From contig OZ234494.1 in NCBI GenBank assembly GCA_965153455.1, forward strand, positions 23,498,001 to 23,562,000: a DNA stretch of 64,000 bases. Direction: 5' to 3'. Source of the DNA: Sphagnum compactum. Lineage: Eukaryota; Bryophyta; Sphagnopsida; Sphagnales. The notes beneath the pieces were generated by a model. The model was given only the letters and a program-made list of their open reading frames with translations, did no database searches and was not told the origin of the DNA. Below are positions 1 through 11,130 of this stretch, in pieces (positions within the stretch are counted from its first letter, which is position 1; each line of letters opens with the position of its first letter). The position numbers were made by a program, and so were the translations under genes.

Positions 1-144
1 GTTGGACCAGGATTTGGTCTTGGGGACTTGGACGCGATTGCGGTAGGGCAGGTTGTGAGGATTTATTGCACACCTTCACCACTAAGATATGCACTCACAA
101 TAAAAGACCGGTTGGAAGTGGAACTACTATGTAGTGTAGTCTAA
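1..144 (+). CDS. Possible C-terminal end of an ORF entering from the left edge
   Basis: Frame 1 is open from the first base to a TAA at 142-144, giving 47 codons. The stretch is richer in GC than its surroundings and reads coherently (GPGFGLGDLDAIAVGQVV near the start). I do not recognise a family. It could be the last exon of a gene or a retroelement relic; an open frame this short is weak evidence. Confidence 0.2.
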   Translation, partial: VGPGFGLGDLDAIAVGQVVRIYCTPSPLRYALTIKDRLEVELLCSVV

Positions 145-304
145 CAAGTAAGGTGGTTCGAAGTAAGTAATGAAATTCGCTAAAAAAATCTAATGCGTTG
201 TGTCCAAATCTCATGAGTTTTTATTTTATTTTATGTCTTTGACCAAAGTTAAGCCCCGAAACTAAAAACCACTTGCTTTGATTGAGGAAAACAAAACAAA
301 CATC

Positions 305-880
305 TCAACCTCTTCTACTTCCAACACCTGCAACTCCCTCACAGCAAAACCGATGATGCTAAATTTTTGGGAGGAGCTTTAACACCTTCCAAACTATAAC
401 TGATCTAATTTTGACGCAAATCCAACGGTGGATTTCAGAGAAACAATTAATCAACCAGAAGTCCAGAGGCTCACCATGGAAATCCTTTCATGAAACCCTC
501 TTCAACACCCTCTACTTCCAACACCTGGAACTCCCTCACAGCAAAACCGATGATGCAGAATTTTTGGGAGGAGCTTTTACACCTTCCAAACTAAAACTGA
601 TCTAATTTTGACACAAATCCAACGGTGGATTTGAGAGAAACAATTAACTAGACCAAAAGTCCAGAGGCTTCACTACGATTCTTCCATGAAACCCTTTTCA
701 ACACCCTCTACTTCCAACACCTGCAACTCCCTCACAGCAAAACCGATGATGCTGAATTTTTGGGAGGAACTTGTACACCTTCCAAACTAAAACTGATCTA
801 ATTTTGACACAAATCCAACGGTGGATTTGAGAGGAACAATTAACTAAACCAAAAGTCCAGAGGCTTCACTATGATTCTTT
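305..880. repeat. 196-bp tandem repeat, nearly three copies
   Basis: The block around cgatgatgc recurs at 351, 548 and 744, a period of 197 then 196 bp. Each unit contains a run such as ccaacacctgcaactccctc, then gggaggagctt, then ccaacggtggattt. Copies are about 90 percent alike by eye; the first is truncated at its left end. Short ORFs inside (for example 411-605) are by-products of the repeat. Confidence 0.85.
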
Positions 881-1676
881 GCTACACACAACTCCATTCC
901 ATGCTTCATATTTTCATAACCTTTTTTTTTTGAACACTTCCACACACAAGAACTAACAACCTCTCTCACACTTTCTCCTCTTCTTTCTTCTCCTCCTTTT
1001 CCTCCACACAATCCTTCTCCTTTGGGTAGCCTCCATGACCTTCCTTGAGCTTCTTTTTTCTTGTCCAATCGAGCTTTGAAATCCTTTTGCACCAATCAAT
1101 GGCCTCCTCATCCTTCAAGGGCCAATGAAAATTTGAGAAGGAATGGCCATCCAATTGAAATTAGGATGAGAATCCATGGGCCCAATGAAACTTAAGAGAT
1201 ATTCCATCCTCCAATCAAAGAGGATGACAATCCTCATGACGAATGGGATTGGAGGATCCAACTTCCCTCTTATCTTGGATATCTTGATGAGGTCTCTTGA
1301 GCTTGATCCTTAACTTTTCCATCCGTTGACCCTCACATCCTACTTCTTCATCCTAATTACTTCAAGTAACTAACTACTAGGATAAATTATCGGTAGTAAT
1401 AAGGAAGAGTCCTTGAGTTCTTACTTGACTAATTCAATGGTAGAAGTAACATTTCCACGTAACATTTACTCCTTGATATTCCCTACCTATTTACTTTACT
1501 ATGCATTAATTAACTATGTAGTACATAGTAAATTGGAATTACTATTTGCATCACAAAAGAAAAACTTTCACATACTTCTAGATCCACCATTGAATTTAGG
1601 GTTTGATGAATTCCTTAAATCTAGGGTGTTCGAGTTTTGATGAAGTTCCGCCGTCATTCGCACACCTTACGCCTAC
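881..1676. other. Non-coding stretch, no gene recognised
   Basis: Pyrimidine-rich at 950-1080 (runs of ctcctc and ttctcc), which opens purine-rich shadow ORFs on the minus strand. The rest shows recurring ggatgac/catcctc words (1150-1260), as is common in plant LTR-type DNA, but I cannot define element ends. Confidence 0.4.
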
Positions 1677-1776
1677 CCTAATTTGTTAAATAAAAAGGCC
1701 TCGACCCTTTTTGAACGCAAGTACCACCTTGTTCGTACTACCTTTTTGGTTTTTGTTGATGCAGGCGCAACTAGTC

Positions 1777-2190
1777 ATGGCGGATGATGATGCTACGCCT
1801 TCAAATCCTCCGGTCGCACCTGTACAAAAAGAAGAGCTTGAAGAAGCACCGCTCGACTTGGATGTTTCTCAACGGCCGCGCGAAGAAGAACCGCCCAGGA
1901 GAGTGGTGCGCACTCGAGTTGCTCGTTCGGTATGGGATCATCGACTGTCTCCTAACCCACATGCTTTAGCCATTTATCTAGAGTTTGTTCCTGCTCGTGG
2001 AGCCGCGCCAGAAAGGTTTGAAGAGTGCCAGTGCGAAGATGACGATGTCCATCTCCATTGTCGAACGTGGGTTCCCGGTGACGGCCATTATCGTTGGCTA
2101 CGAGGCCCGATCAACCCACTTCCCCTGGAACATCGAGCCGAGTACCTCGCTCGCACCATCCGTCGCATCCTAGAATTTTTACAACTGTGA
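1777..2190 (+). CDS. Small hypothetical protein, 137 aa, acidic/arginine-rich
   Basis: Unrecognised. I chose the ATG at 1777 because it has a strong plant context (gtcATGGCGG); an in-frame upstream ATG at 1711 would add 22 residues. The body (1770-2180) is clearly GC-richer than both flanks. The N-terminal third is acidic (MADDDATP, EELEEAPLDLD), followed by a basic segment (RRVVRTRVARS) and a Cys/His cluster (ECQCEDDDVHLHCRTW). A tttttgttgatgcag tract ending at 1764 looks like a 3' splice site just before the ATG, and taaataaaaagg at 1687-1698 could be a TATA element. An AATAAA lies downstream at 2305-2310. These gene-like borders support a real small gene, but it could equally be a captured exon or a retroelement fragment. 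Confidence 0.4.
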   Translation: MADDDATPSNPPVAPVQKEELEEAPLDLDVSQRPREEEPPRRVVRTRVARSVWDHRLSPNPHALAIYLEFVPARGAAPERFEECQCEDDDVHLHCRTWVPGDGHYRWLRGPINPLPLEHRAEYLARTIRRILEFLQL

Positions 2191-2689
2191 TCTATCCTTT
2201 TAGTCAGTTATTCAGTTGTAATTCATTTGAGGCTACTCAGGCGGAACTGTTGCTACTTACGTTTGATTTTGATTCCATTTCAAAGTCTGATAGAAGTGAA
2301 ACTAAATAAAGATGAATTAGGACTACATCCTAAATCTTACAAGTACATCATTAATGCTTGAAGATTCTTCTATAGACTACTCAACCTTGTCATGGCAAAT
2401 TGTTATTGTTAATTATGGGCTTGTGTTCCCTATATATCAATAAATCACATCTAATTTTACATCCCCTTTCCCTTCTCCACAACATAAAAGGGATAATGTA
2501 CTTAAAAAGTTTACTAGGTGTTTAACTGATTAAGCGCTATATCAACTGAAATAAAGAAGTACTATATGCCTGGAAATATCACAAAAGTTGATTCAACTAT
2601 TAATAATCACTACTTGGAACCTTATAAGCATTCAAATCATTAGTACTAAGAAAAATTACGGAACTAAAGCTTAACTAATTGTTGAGCTA
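2191..2689. other. 3' flank and AT-rich spacer
   Basis: Contains the AATAAA at 2305-2310 after the 137-aa ORF, then AT-rich sequence with no ORF or repeat that I can support, up to the first recognisable LINE sequence near 2,690. Confidence 0.4.
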
Positions 2690-2695
2690 TAATCC

Positions 2696-4077
2696 ATGGC
2701 TCACACAGGTCGCCCAAGAAGACCACTCAGCCATCAAAGCTAAAGCGTTAAGCTCGAAGTTCACACAAAGAAGGAAACCAACAATTCCAGCATTAGCCCC
2801 ATCCACCCCCCCTCTGATCACGCCTCCAGGCAATGGGATAGGATCCACTCCTCCATCAGGTGAAGAGCCCCAAGGACCATCGCCAGTAGACTATGAATTA
2901 GAGTTAGAGGCGGATTTTTCACCGGAAATGGTGCTAGAAATGCAGGAAGGTGCTGTCCGTAAAGCACGAAAAATGGTGATCGGAAGAGCTCTGGGTGGTA
3001 GACCCACGATCAAAGCCCTTCAAGATTGCTTCAAACTACATTTGCCCGCCTCATACACATTAGTCACCTTGCTAACAAGGGGCTTTTTCGAGGTTCTTTT
3101 CATGGATGAAGAAGGGGTTAAGTTTGCCAGGAAAATAACAGCGATGGAGTGGAGCGGTTTAAACTTCTCCTTCTCCCGGTACATTCTAAACTTTGATGCC
3201 AGTGTACAAGGGGCTGAGACCTTACTCACACACAATAAAGGTCCAATTCCCAGATCTTCACGAACAATTTAGAAACACAAAAGCTCTCACTATCATGGTC
3301 AACAAAATTGGAGAAGTTCTAGAAATAGAACTAGAGGATTCATACATAAAAAAACCCGCCGGCCCCATGATCACGGTGGAAACCCATGACATCAGTAAGC
3401 TCGCTGGATACATTCGTATCCCCTCCATGGCGGAAGGGGCAACCGCAAAAGATACTACACTACAAAGAATCCTATACTCGGGCCTCCCAAATCAATGTCG
3501 GAAATGTTGCCGATTTGGGCATTTTGCCCGAACTTGCACAATGACCAGAATCCTAATTTGGAACGGAATTGCTTTCGCAAGCACTCCCCCAACGTGGAGT
3601 GAAAGGGTAGCACGGGGCCCTACTGGTACATCCGCCACCCAATCCACCACCCACTCTCACAGAAACGGGAGGAGACTAGGGAGCTGGAGCAAATAATCAT
3701 CAAGGGAAACCGGACTAACTTCTCAAATGGAAGGGGCTCAAACAAGACAAAATGCTCCCACCAGAACCGGAAAAGACCAGGAAATGGGGGAGTTATCAGC
3801 CTCCCCAACTCACCAAGTAGTGAGTAACCTCAACGTGATCCCTTCAAAAGTCACGACTCTGGTGGAGGGCACGGACGGGAGCAACACCTCCAAAGCTAAA
3901 TTAAGTTTCAATCTTTCGGGGGAGAAGAATGACTCAGTGCAAGGAAAATGGGCCGACCTAAACCCTTTTGAAATTCTGAACGGGGAAAATGAGAGCTTCG
4001 ACTTTCTCAGGAAAATCCCGGAAGAGCTAGAGGGAGGATGGACATTCCAGGGGAAAAAAAAAAAAGGTAAGGATTGA
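2696..4077 (+). pseudogene. LINE ORF1 relic (DUF4283 + zf-CCHC_4, nucleic-acid-binding gag-like protein)
   Basis: ORF1 of plant L1 elements binds the element RNA. The likely original ATG is at 2696, but that frame stops after 15 codons and homology continues in another frame. Reading 2920-3240 gives the DUF4283-like fold (AVRKARKMVIGRALGGRPT, TRGFFEVLFMDEEG). Near 3240 the frame shifts and continues with VQFPDLHEQFRNTKAL, then a C-x2-C-x4-H-x4-C zinc knuckle at 3496-3537 (CRKCCRFGHFARTC). A further shift leads to a lysine-rich end (GWTFQGKKKKGKD) with a stop at 4075-4077. At least three frame changes are needed, so it is not translatable as one protein. Confidence 0.8.
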
Positions 4078-4929
4078 CACAATTCGCCCGGAGAGCGACC
4101 AATTTCCTCACCCTACCGCACGAGCAAGCATAGCCCCAGGGGGGAAAAGAGGTTAGACGTATTCAGAATTCCATCAATCCTTCTTTACCTCCTTAGGAAT
4201 CCCTCTCTCAACCAATGCGGATCTCTGTAGAGCTTGGGTCTAGCCGATACTCACAAGAGAAAAAGGCCCCCAAAAGGAGGTACTAATACACTCTAGAAAC
4301 CAAGCCCTCCCCAACCTTCCAATTGGCATCAGAATCACAGGGGACGGGAGAGAGGACTGGTCCTCCAAACCGGCCATGGACGAACTGATCCAACACATAG
4401 CAACCGGGCTAGAAGAGAACGTTCTGAGACACAAACTCTTATTGAAGGACCAACTCAGCCTCGAATGGAGCTGGCAAGAGGAACCAAGTAGGGGTGAAAC
4501 TAAATGTACCATTCTTGCCCACATCCCCACTGGCTCCAATCCCGTCAGCATACAAAACAAAAACACCTACATTGGAAAGCTCTCGAATCAATCTCCAGCA
4601 TGAACAACGAAATAGAATTGGTCGCCCTAGCTCACAGCCTTCTTCTAAAGGAGGGAGTGGGAGGGGAAGAACACCAAGTTCATAAGAACAAGGCCGCCAG
4701 CCGCAAGACCTCGCCCCAAGCGGCTTGGAAGAAGCGTTTCACGCCGCTAGATCTGGGGTGTTCTCAGATTCCCAACATGGTCATACATAACACCACCACT
4801 ATCACCAACTTGCAAGAGCTCGAATGGGAACGGAACGAAGATAGCTCCCGGAGGAGCCTCCTACCACAGGGATTGATCGACACTTAAGCCGCCCTGGACC
4901 AGCCACCTCATTAATAAGAGGCCCCTCAT
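4078..4929 (+). pseudogene. LINE inter-ORF region, degenerate coding-like sequence
   Basis: Between the ORF1 stop and the start of endonuclease homology the sequence stays GC-rich, and 4504-4887 is open (127 codons; MNNEIELVALAHSLLLKEG). This fits an extended ORF1 C-terminus or the ORF1-ORF2 linker of a conifer-type LINE. I recognise no catalytic motif. Frames change repeatedly, so it is decayed along with the rest of the element. Confidence 0.4.
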
Positions 4930-5686
4930 GGTAGCCTCTTTAAACGTGAGGGGCAAACTCCCACAAGCAAAAAGAAATCCGTTCCTGGATCTCCTCCCTG
5001 GTCCCCACCCCTCACATACTGCTTCTACATGAACACCACTTGGGGGGCATAAACTGCTCCAACTCCACAAAAGGGATCCAATTATGGAATGGCGCTTCTT
5101 TTTGGAACTACGGCCTACCAATGGGGCGCTCGCAGAGAATGAGCGCGGGCACTCCATTCCCATAGACAGATCCCTTGCCCGCTTCATCAATGCCAACGAC
5201 ATTCTTTTAGAAGGCAGGACACAATTCATTACCCTTTAGATCTTGGGTACCGGTACCTTGACAATCATCAACGTTTATGCCGCCTGCTCCTCAAACGAGA
5301 GAGCGTTGATGTGGAAACGGTTGAGTGAAGTGAATTTAGCTGCCGACCACTTCATCCTAGGTGGCGACTTCAACCACTGGGAAAAAGCTGAGCGCGGAGG
5401 GGTGGCTGGTAAGCGTCGGATGCACAGAAGGGAGGCAGCCGCGTGGCACCACCTAACACTCCAATACGACTTAATGGACGCATGTCAGCTTGACAGCTTT
5501 CAGAAAATGACCGTAAAGGAATTCACCTTTGACAATGGAAGATCCGGCGCACACTCGATGGTCTCATGCGTAGACAAGTTCCTCGTTTCCCAAGACCTAG
5601 ATTCAAGAGGCGAGAGAATTGGGGCGGTCGTTTTGATCCGAAAATTCTCCGACCATTCTCCCTTGGTCCTATCCATATGGGGTTAG
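4930..5686 (+). pseudogene. LINE ORF2 endonuclease domain (EEP/APE-like), broken
   Basis: This domain nicks target DNA to prime reverse transcription. The N-terminal strand reads MVASLNVRGKLPQ around 4930, with frameshifts up to 5240. The C-terminal two thirds is open from 5243 to a TAG at 5684-5686: LTIINVYAACSSNERALMW, then GGDFNHWE at 5360-5383 (the conserved GDFN catalytic block), SCVDKFLVSQDL, and the terminal SDHSPL at 5648-5665 carrying the catalytic Asp-His pair. The catalytic signature is therefore largely retained in a domain whose frame is lost. Confidence 0.8.
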
Positions 5687-5769
5687 CCTGACATTCCTGA
5701 CAAACCGTCACATTATTTTGACTCTTCCTTACTCAAAGATGAAAAAGGGAGAGCTGAAATGCTGCAAGC

Positions 5770-8167
5770 TTGGGAAGGGGAGTTGCCCAAGCCCTCAAGC
5801 GATTCAGAATGGGCCCCTGGTTGGAGGCCGCCACCAGAAGAGTATTGGCCTGCAACGCGAGATTAGTGAAGGAAAGGCGCCGCTTGAGAGGGGCACAAGT
5901 CAGAGTGCACGCAAAGAAAATCCAGCTGGTTGAGGAACAGTTCCAGTGGGACCCAACTAACGAACAAGTGCGGGACATCTTGTCTGAATCGCAAGGAAAG
6001 CTGGCAGAGGTTTTCCAAGCCTCAATTGAGCGCAACAGTCACCTCTCAGCGGCCAAATGGTTCAGGTATTGGGACACCTGCTCCAAAACTTTCTTTAACT
6101 TTCACCGAATCGGAAAGAAAAAGACACTCTTGAAAGAGTTAGAGGTTGATGGAGGGACAATCTACGACCAAAAGGACCTTTCTCATTACATCACAAGATT
6201 TTATGCCAACCTCTATGAGTCAAAGGCGCATGCCCCGGGCACCTTTGAGGCACAAGAGAGATGTTGGGAGAGCATCCCCACCCGGGTCACGGAGGCCATG
6301 AACGCCGACATGACCCGACCTTTATCCCTGGCAGAAATCACGGAAGCCATCACCTTGCTCCCCAAAGGCAAGGCCCCAAGGCACAATGGAATCCCAACAA
6401 AATTCTTTCAAGAATATGTGAATGAGGTAGCCCCCACACTACTACTAGCCTTCAAGGCCATGCTAGCACGGGGATTGACTTCAGAATACATTAACAAAAG
6501 CATGATCACCCTGATTCCAAAGTCAGGGGACCACTCAAAACTGGGGAATTGGCGCCCAATCACACTTTTGGGAAGCATATACAAGATCCTTGCCAAAACT
6601 TTAGCTAGAAGGATCTAAGCATTCCTTCCTCTCGTGATTAGACCAAACCAAACCGGTTTCGTAGAAAGAAGAAACATTCTAGACAATAACTTCCTGGCTC
6701 AAGAGGCTCTGGTCTGGGCACCAGAGAGCGGCCAGGACCTTGTCCTCCTACTCCTCAATTTTGAAAAAGCATTTGACAGGATTGAATGGGGCTTCCTTTT
6801 CCCAACCTTGTCCAAACTGGGTTTCTACCCCACCTGGATTCAATGAATCTCATCCCTTTACTGGCTCGTGTCCTCATCAGTCAAAGTAAACAGGGAACCC
6901 GAAGAGGACTTTAGACTCGCCATGACAGTCAGACAAGGCTGTCCACTAGCTCCATACCTGTTCATTCTTGCTATGGATGTTCTGGGCCATATGCTGGACG
7001 ACCCAAAGCATGAAATAGAAAGGATGCACCTCCCCAAAGGGAGATGCGTTTGGGATCAAACTTTCACGGACGACACCGCACTTTACCTTAAGGGCTCCCC
7101 GAGTAAGTTGAGCAAAGCTCGGGCGGTCTTTGAACTATTCTGTCTTGCCTCTAGGGCAAAAGTCAATTAGGGCAAATCCACAGCCATATGGGCTAGCAAG
7201 GAAAAAAAGGAATGGGAATGGGGACAAGAAGTTGGGCTGAGATGGATAACCGAGGGACAAGGGGTTCGATACTTCGGCATCCAAATAGGCTTCCGGCTAC
7301 CCACCGAGGCCAATTTTGAAAAATTCATGCTCACCCTAAAAGGGAAGATGATCGCTTGGGGCAAGTGCAACCTCTCTCGCTGGCAGAATTTTGGTTGCCA
7401 ACCAAGTATTGCTTTCCTCAATGTGGTACCTGGCGGCCTGTTGGAACCCCAATCCGAAGATGTGCAACCAGATCAGAGGAGTGGTACGAAATTTCATTTG
7501 GGGGGGGAAAGGCTTCCAACACACGGGCCAAGGTCAAATGGGATTCTCTTACACTTCCCTTGTCTAGCGGCGATCTAGGGATCATAGACCCCGAGGCACA
7601 ATCCGAAACACTTCTTGCCAAACTTCTGGTGAGAGGACTTGCCCCAGGACGAGAACCCTGGAAAGAGATTCTAAGGCACCGAGCAGATCAGGTCCATCTC
7701 TCGATGCACAGCAAAGGGCCAAGCATCCCAGATATAAATTGGCTATTTGCCGCCCCCAAGCTCAAAAAATTGAAATGCTCATTCTGGAAGAACATCCTTG
7801 GCTCTTGGCTCAACATAAGAGTTGGTCTAGCAAAGTCCAAACCCACATCCCATGTGGAGGTTCTCAGACAGCCCATTTTCAGCACCCTTTCATCCTCAAC
7901 ACGACCGGTCACCCTTTGGGAGTGTGTGGTCGCAATGAAGGATGCGCCATCCAATTATGGCTACACCCGAATCAAAGATCTTTGGGACCAGGAGGGCAAG
8001 GCATGGAAAAGCCTCCAAGCCCTCTGGATGACCTACAACGCCACCAACAGGAACAACAGAGACATCATCATAGCGAGTATCCCATGGAATCCTTCAACTT
8101 ACACCAACCGCTTTCAGGCAGGGGACTGGATTAGCAAAAGAATATCGGGAAACAACACCATTCTATA
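5770..8167 (+). pseudogene. LINE ORF2 reverse transcriptase domain, inactivated
   Basis: A single frame covers 5770-7385 with in-frame stops at 6616, 6844 and 7168. Conserved blocks run in order: FFNFHRIGKKK, LPKGKAPRHNGIPTKFFQ (6361-6411), LIPKSGDHSKLGNWRPITL, NQTGFVERRNI, motif A LLLNFEKAFDRIEW (6748-6789), RQGCPLAPYLF (motif B) and FTDDTALYL (motif C, 7063-7089). Two hallmark positions are changed: motif A has Asn (codon 6757-6759) where the catalytic Asp is expected, and motif C reads FTDD rather than FADD. After 7385 homology moves to frame 2 (GRILVANQVLLSSMWYLAAC) and then to the 7356-8168 frame (RAKVKWDSLTLPLSSGDLG), so two more frameshifts follow. Confidence 0.9.
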
Positions 8168-8559
8168 ATGGGTATACCATGTAACTGGGATCACCCCAAC
8201 ACGGTGCAAGCCATTGAATTCCAGAGGGTCACCCCCACTGGTCTCATCAAAACTGCGAACTCCTAGGTGATAACCCTCTCCCCTGAAGGTTATCACCCAA
8301 TTAGGGTCCTCTACCAAGAAAGACACGGAGCCCCGTATAGAGTTGCCAAGGATCTCCCATCACTCACCAAGTTCCCCCTACTCTGGATTTTCGAATCCGG
8401 TTTCATTGATGGGCTTCCCTGGGACCCGGGAGAGTGGCACTAGCAAACCTCCTCCCAAATGGGTGACTCTCCTTTTTTTGGCTATTCCGCAAAGTGGGGT
8501 TACCAAAACGCAAGGACACCGACCCAGAGCGTGAACCTCTGCTCTTTCATTCAAAGGTT

Positions 8560-9250
8560 AAACCTGCAGAACTCCACCGTCACGCAAGTTATGGCCAGAA
8601 TTTGGCATAATGCCTGACCCCGGAAGGTCGACACTCTCATATGGCTCACTTTAAACCGGGGCCTCCCGGTTGGCACATGGTTGCAATGCATGGGGATCCT
8701 CCCCACATGCAAGGTTTGCACAGAAGAGGCCCTTGAATCCCTTCAACACTGTCTTCTCGAGTGTCCCCTCGCCAAACGGGCTTGGGAGGCCTTCTATCAC
8801 ATCTGGCAAAAATGGGGAACGCCCAATGACATCACTCTCTCCTAGCCATTCGTCATGCTAGGTGAAGCTTTCTTCGAGAGAGAAGATGACCCCCCCGGGG
8901 TCCAAGGGTACCATGTAGGACGCTTCTCCTACATCAGACAACCGCTTGACATCCTTCGCAGTTTTATCCTCTACTTCCTTTGGACGGAGAGATGTCGGAA
9001 GCATTTCGATAACTAGTATTCCTCTAGGAAAATCCTTCAGCAAGCCTGGGTAGCTACCGTTGAGGTTGGGATGGCCACTTGGAAGGCCATTACTTCCCTT
9101 CGGTCCACCCGGGACCCTAGTATTCAAGCTAGGATTGATCAAGCCTTTAGGGCGCAATGGTGTCACTTAGGCATCTTTGGGGTTGATTGCGCCACCATCG
9201 TGTGGTGCTTCTTGCCCCCCTTGTATTTCTTGGATTTCTTTAATGTTTGA
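8560..9250 (+). pseudogene. LINE ORF2 C-terminal zf-RVT region
   Basis: The reading WLTLNRGLPVGTWLQCMGI runs into a Cys/His cluster CKVCTEEALESLQHCLLEC at 8708-8764, the pattern of the zf-RVT domain that follows RT in plant LINEs. An in-frame stop lies within ITLS*PFVML (near 8845), followed by SFILYFLWTERCRKHF and a tail ending FGVDCATIVWCFLPPLYFL before the TGA at 9248-9250. This fixes the natural 3' end of ORF2. Confidence 0.75.
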
Positions 9251-9300
9251 TGGGGCTGCTGCCTCCCTCCCCTTCTCGGGGTCTTTCTCTAGAGGGATGG

Positions 9301-9719
9301 AATTTTTTTGCCCTGCCCAGGCTAGTAGGTTAGCCTAACTGAAGCTAGTAGGACTGACAAGCAGGTTGGTTGCTATATTATCAGGTGATGTCATCTACAT
9401 AGGCTAGTGCCATAGGGGCGGGGCAGCCCATCGAATTAGGACGTTGCCATCAATGTAGGGCGCTTGAGAAGTGATGGACAATTTCCAAACCCAAGACAAA
9501 GTGGTCCACATTTTCTGTAAAGTAGATAGAAGTCAAGTCCTACAAGCCCATTTTTATGAATGTGACCTGACAAAAGTGCCGTACTTCGTAAATGACCTTC
9601 ATAAAAGGACCTTACTGGAGGGCACTGTACTATGGTCACAGGCGCAATGACTCTTTCACATTACTTTCACGTTACTTTTCATAAAGACGGTAGTGCAGTA
9701 GCCATTTTAATTCTCTGGG
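9301..9719. other. LINE 3' flank, unresolved
   Basis: GC-moderate sequence holding any LINE 3'UTR and the junction with the next repeat. I see no poly(A) run and no gene. Confidence 0.3.
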
Positions 9720-11130
9720 TGGAGATACTTGAATGAACTCCGAAGTACAGTGGAAGTGGGTAGGTTGTTTGTGAATAATCGGTAAGAGAATTCGATTATT
9801 TGCGAACAATCGGTAAGACAATCCAAACCCTCTTCCTCAGTCTTGAGTGAACCAGCTCCCACGTTGGTACCATGGTAAATAAAAAAGCTCAAAATATGCT
9901 TAAATTATTCCTAAATATTCTTAGAGTAAATCAGGCAGTTTTTTTTTTTTCAACTTCGTGATGTTGCTCAATTAGTGATAGTCCATATGTAAATTTTGTG
10001 AAACATAACAATATTAAAAATATGAAAGTATAAAATCTTAAGCAGCCTTTCGTGTTGTAGGCAATTGTAAAAAATTTGGCAAATTGTCTTCAACGAAAAT
10101 AAAGAACTTCTGACAGAATATTTCTCTTTTAAAAATATTTTTCGCAAAACGGCGAAAATTCGTCAAGGGAAAATCACTGAAATCATGGTCTCTGAGTTCA
10201 AATCAAACATATTCTGGGCTTGACGCTGAAACTTCAGGACACAGAGAATTTACACGAACAAGCAGCCCATCTTGGGCTTGTCTCATGTTTAGGGGTTAAT
10301 ATGACCACTAGTAGGAACCCGCACCCACATGGGTACCTTCAGCTTTTCATTAAGGCCTCTTAGGGACCATATTAATTAAGCCCACAAAATGTTAGATTTG
10401 AACTCAGAGACCCTGATTTAGTCTAAGCATGGGACAGTTCTAATATTTAGGAACAATTTAAAGGAATTTTGCGATTAACCACGGTTCCAGAGTGGGGCTG
10501 GTTCACCTAAGGCCTGCCTTAAGAAGGGTGATAAAGAATTGATTGTGAATAATCGGTAAGAGGATCCAAACACTAGAGAACAAAAAAAGTTGAGCAGGGC
10601 GTTTATGGAGACTCCAGTACTGAACTGACCTCCAGGCAGGAGCATTATGTGCTTTCCGTATTATGGTGTTGCCAGTAGTGTGTGGGAAACTGCCAGCTTG
10701 GTAACCAGTGTGCAGCACCACCGGTTATGCAAAGGACAAATTATAGGCCTCAAATTATCACAAAATCGGTAACAGAGAAAATATAGAGAACAGCAGCCCA
10801 AGGGAGTGTCGTCACCTGGTCACCAAGAATTGATTGTGAATCGCTTTGACAGTAAAAGAAATCAAATTTCATGGAACTGTCTCTGACACAAAAACTGGTG
10901 AGCTTCAATCTTCCATACATACACCTAATTATCAATTATGAATGCATTTTTACACATTTCAACAAATTTGTTTAGTATCAAATTGAGTACGTATAGGCAT
11001 TTTGTATGCAGCTATTTTCATGGCTGCTCTAGCAACAGGTTGATCTACTGTCCATTTTTCAAGTAACTATTATCCATTGGAAGAAGACTGATGTGTTGCC
11101 TTTCCCCATTGTGAGGTCTACACCCATAAA
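9720..11130. repeat. Diverged direct repeat, copy 1 (interrupted)
   Basis: Segments 9720-9820 and 10530-11130 match 12345-12425 and 12395-12945. Shared landmarks include gaataatcggtaag (9773, 10547), ttgagcagg, ggaaactgccagctt, accaagaattgattg, ttcaacaaatttgt and attgtgaggtctaca. About 700 bp, including a foldback element, separate the two parts of this copy. Minus-strand translation keeps a shared peptide pattern (LPIIH-x-QPTH ... FIQ ... HYR) in both copies, so the repeat may descend from something coding. Confidence 0.65.
10176..10422. mobile_element. Foldback MITE-like element, about 240 bp
   Basis: Left arm ggtctctgagttcaaatc (10188-10205) is the reverse complement of gatttgaactcagagacc in the right arm (10395-10412). 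Pairing extends outward to 10180/10419 (aaatca/tgattt) and inward with mismatches through catattctgggctt versus aagcccacaaaatg. The arms contain a gttcaaatc word resembling a Pol III B box, so a tRNA-derived origin is possible. No convincing target-site duplication was seen. Confidence 0.55.

Larger units (their letters stand above)
2690..9300 (+). mobile_element. Degenerate L1-type non-LTR retrotransposon (plant LINE)
   Basis: A nearly complete plant LINE in sense orientation: ORF1 with DUF4283-like region and CCHC knuckle (2696-4077), apurinic-type endonuclease (about 4930-5686), reverse transcriptase (5770-8167) and a zf-RVT C-terminus ending at a TGA at 9248-9250. The whole block is markedly GC-richer than its surroundings. 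Every ORF is broken by stops and frameshifts, so the copy is dead. I did not find a clear poly(A) tail or target-site duplication, so both outer boundaries are approximate. Confidence 0.9.
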
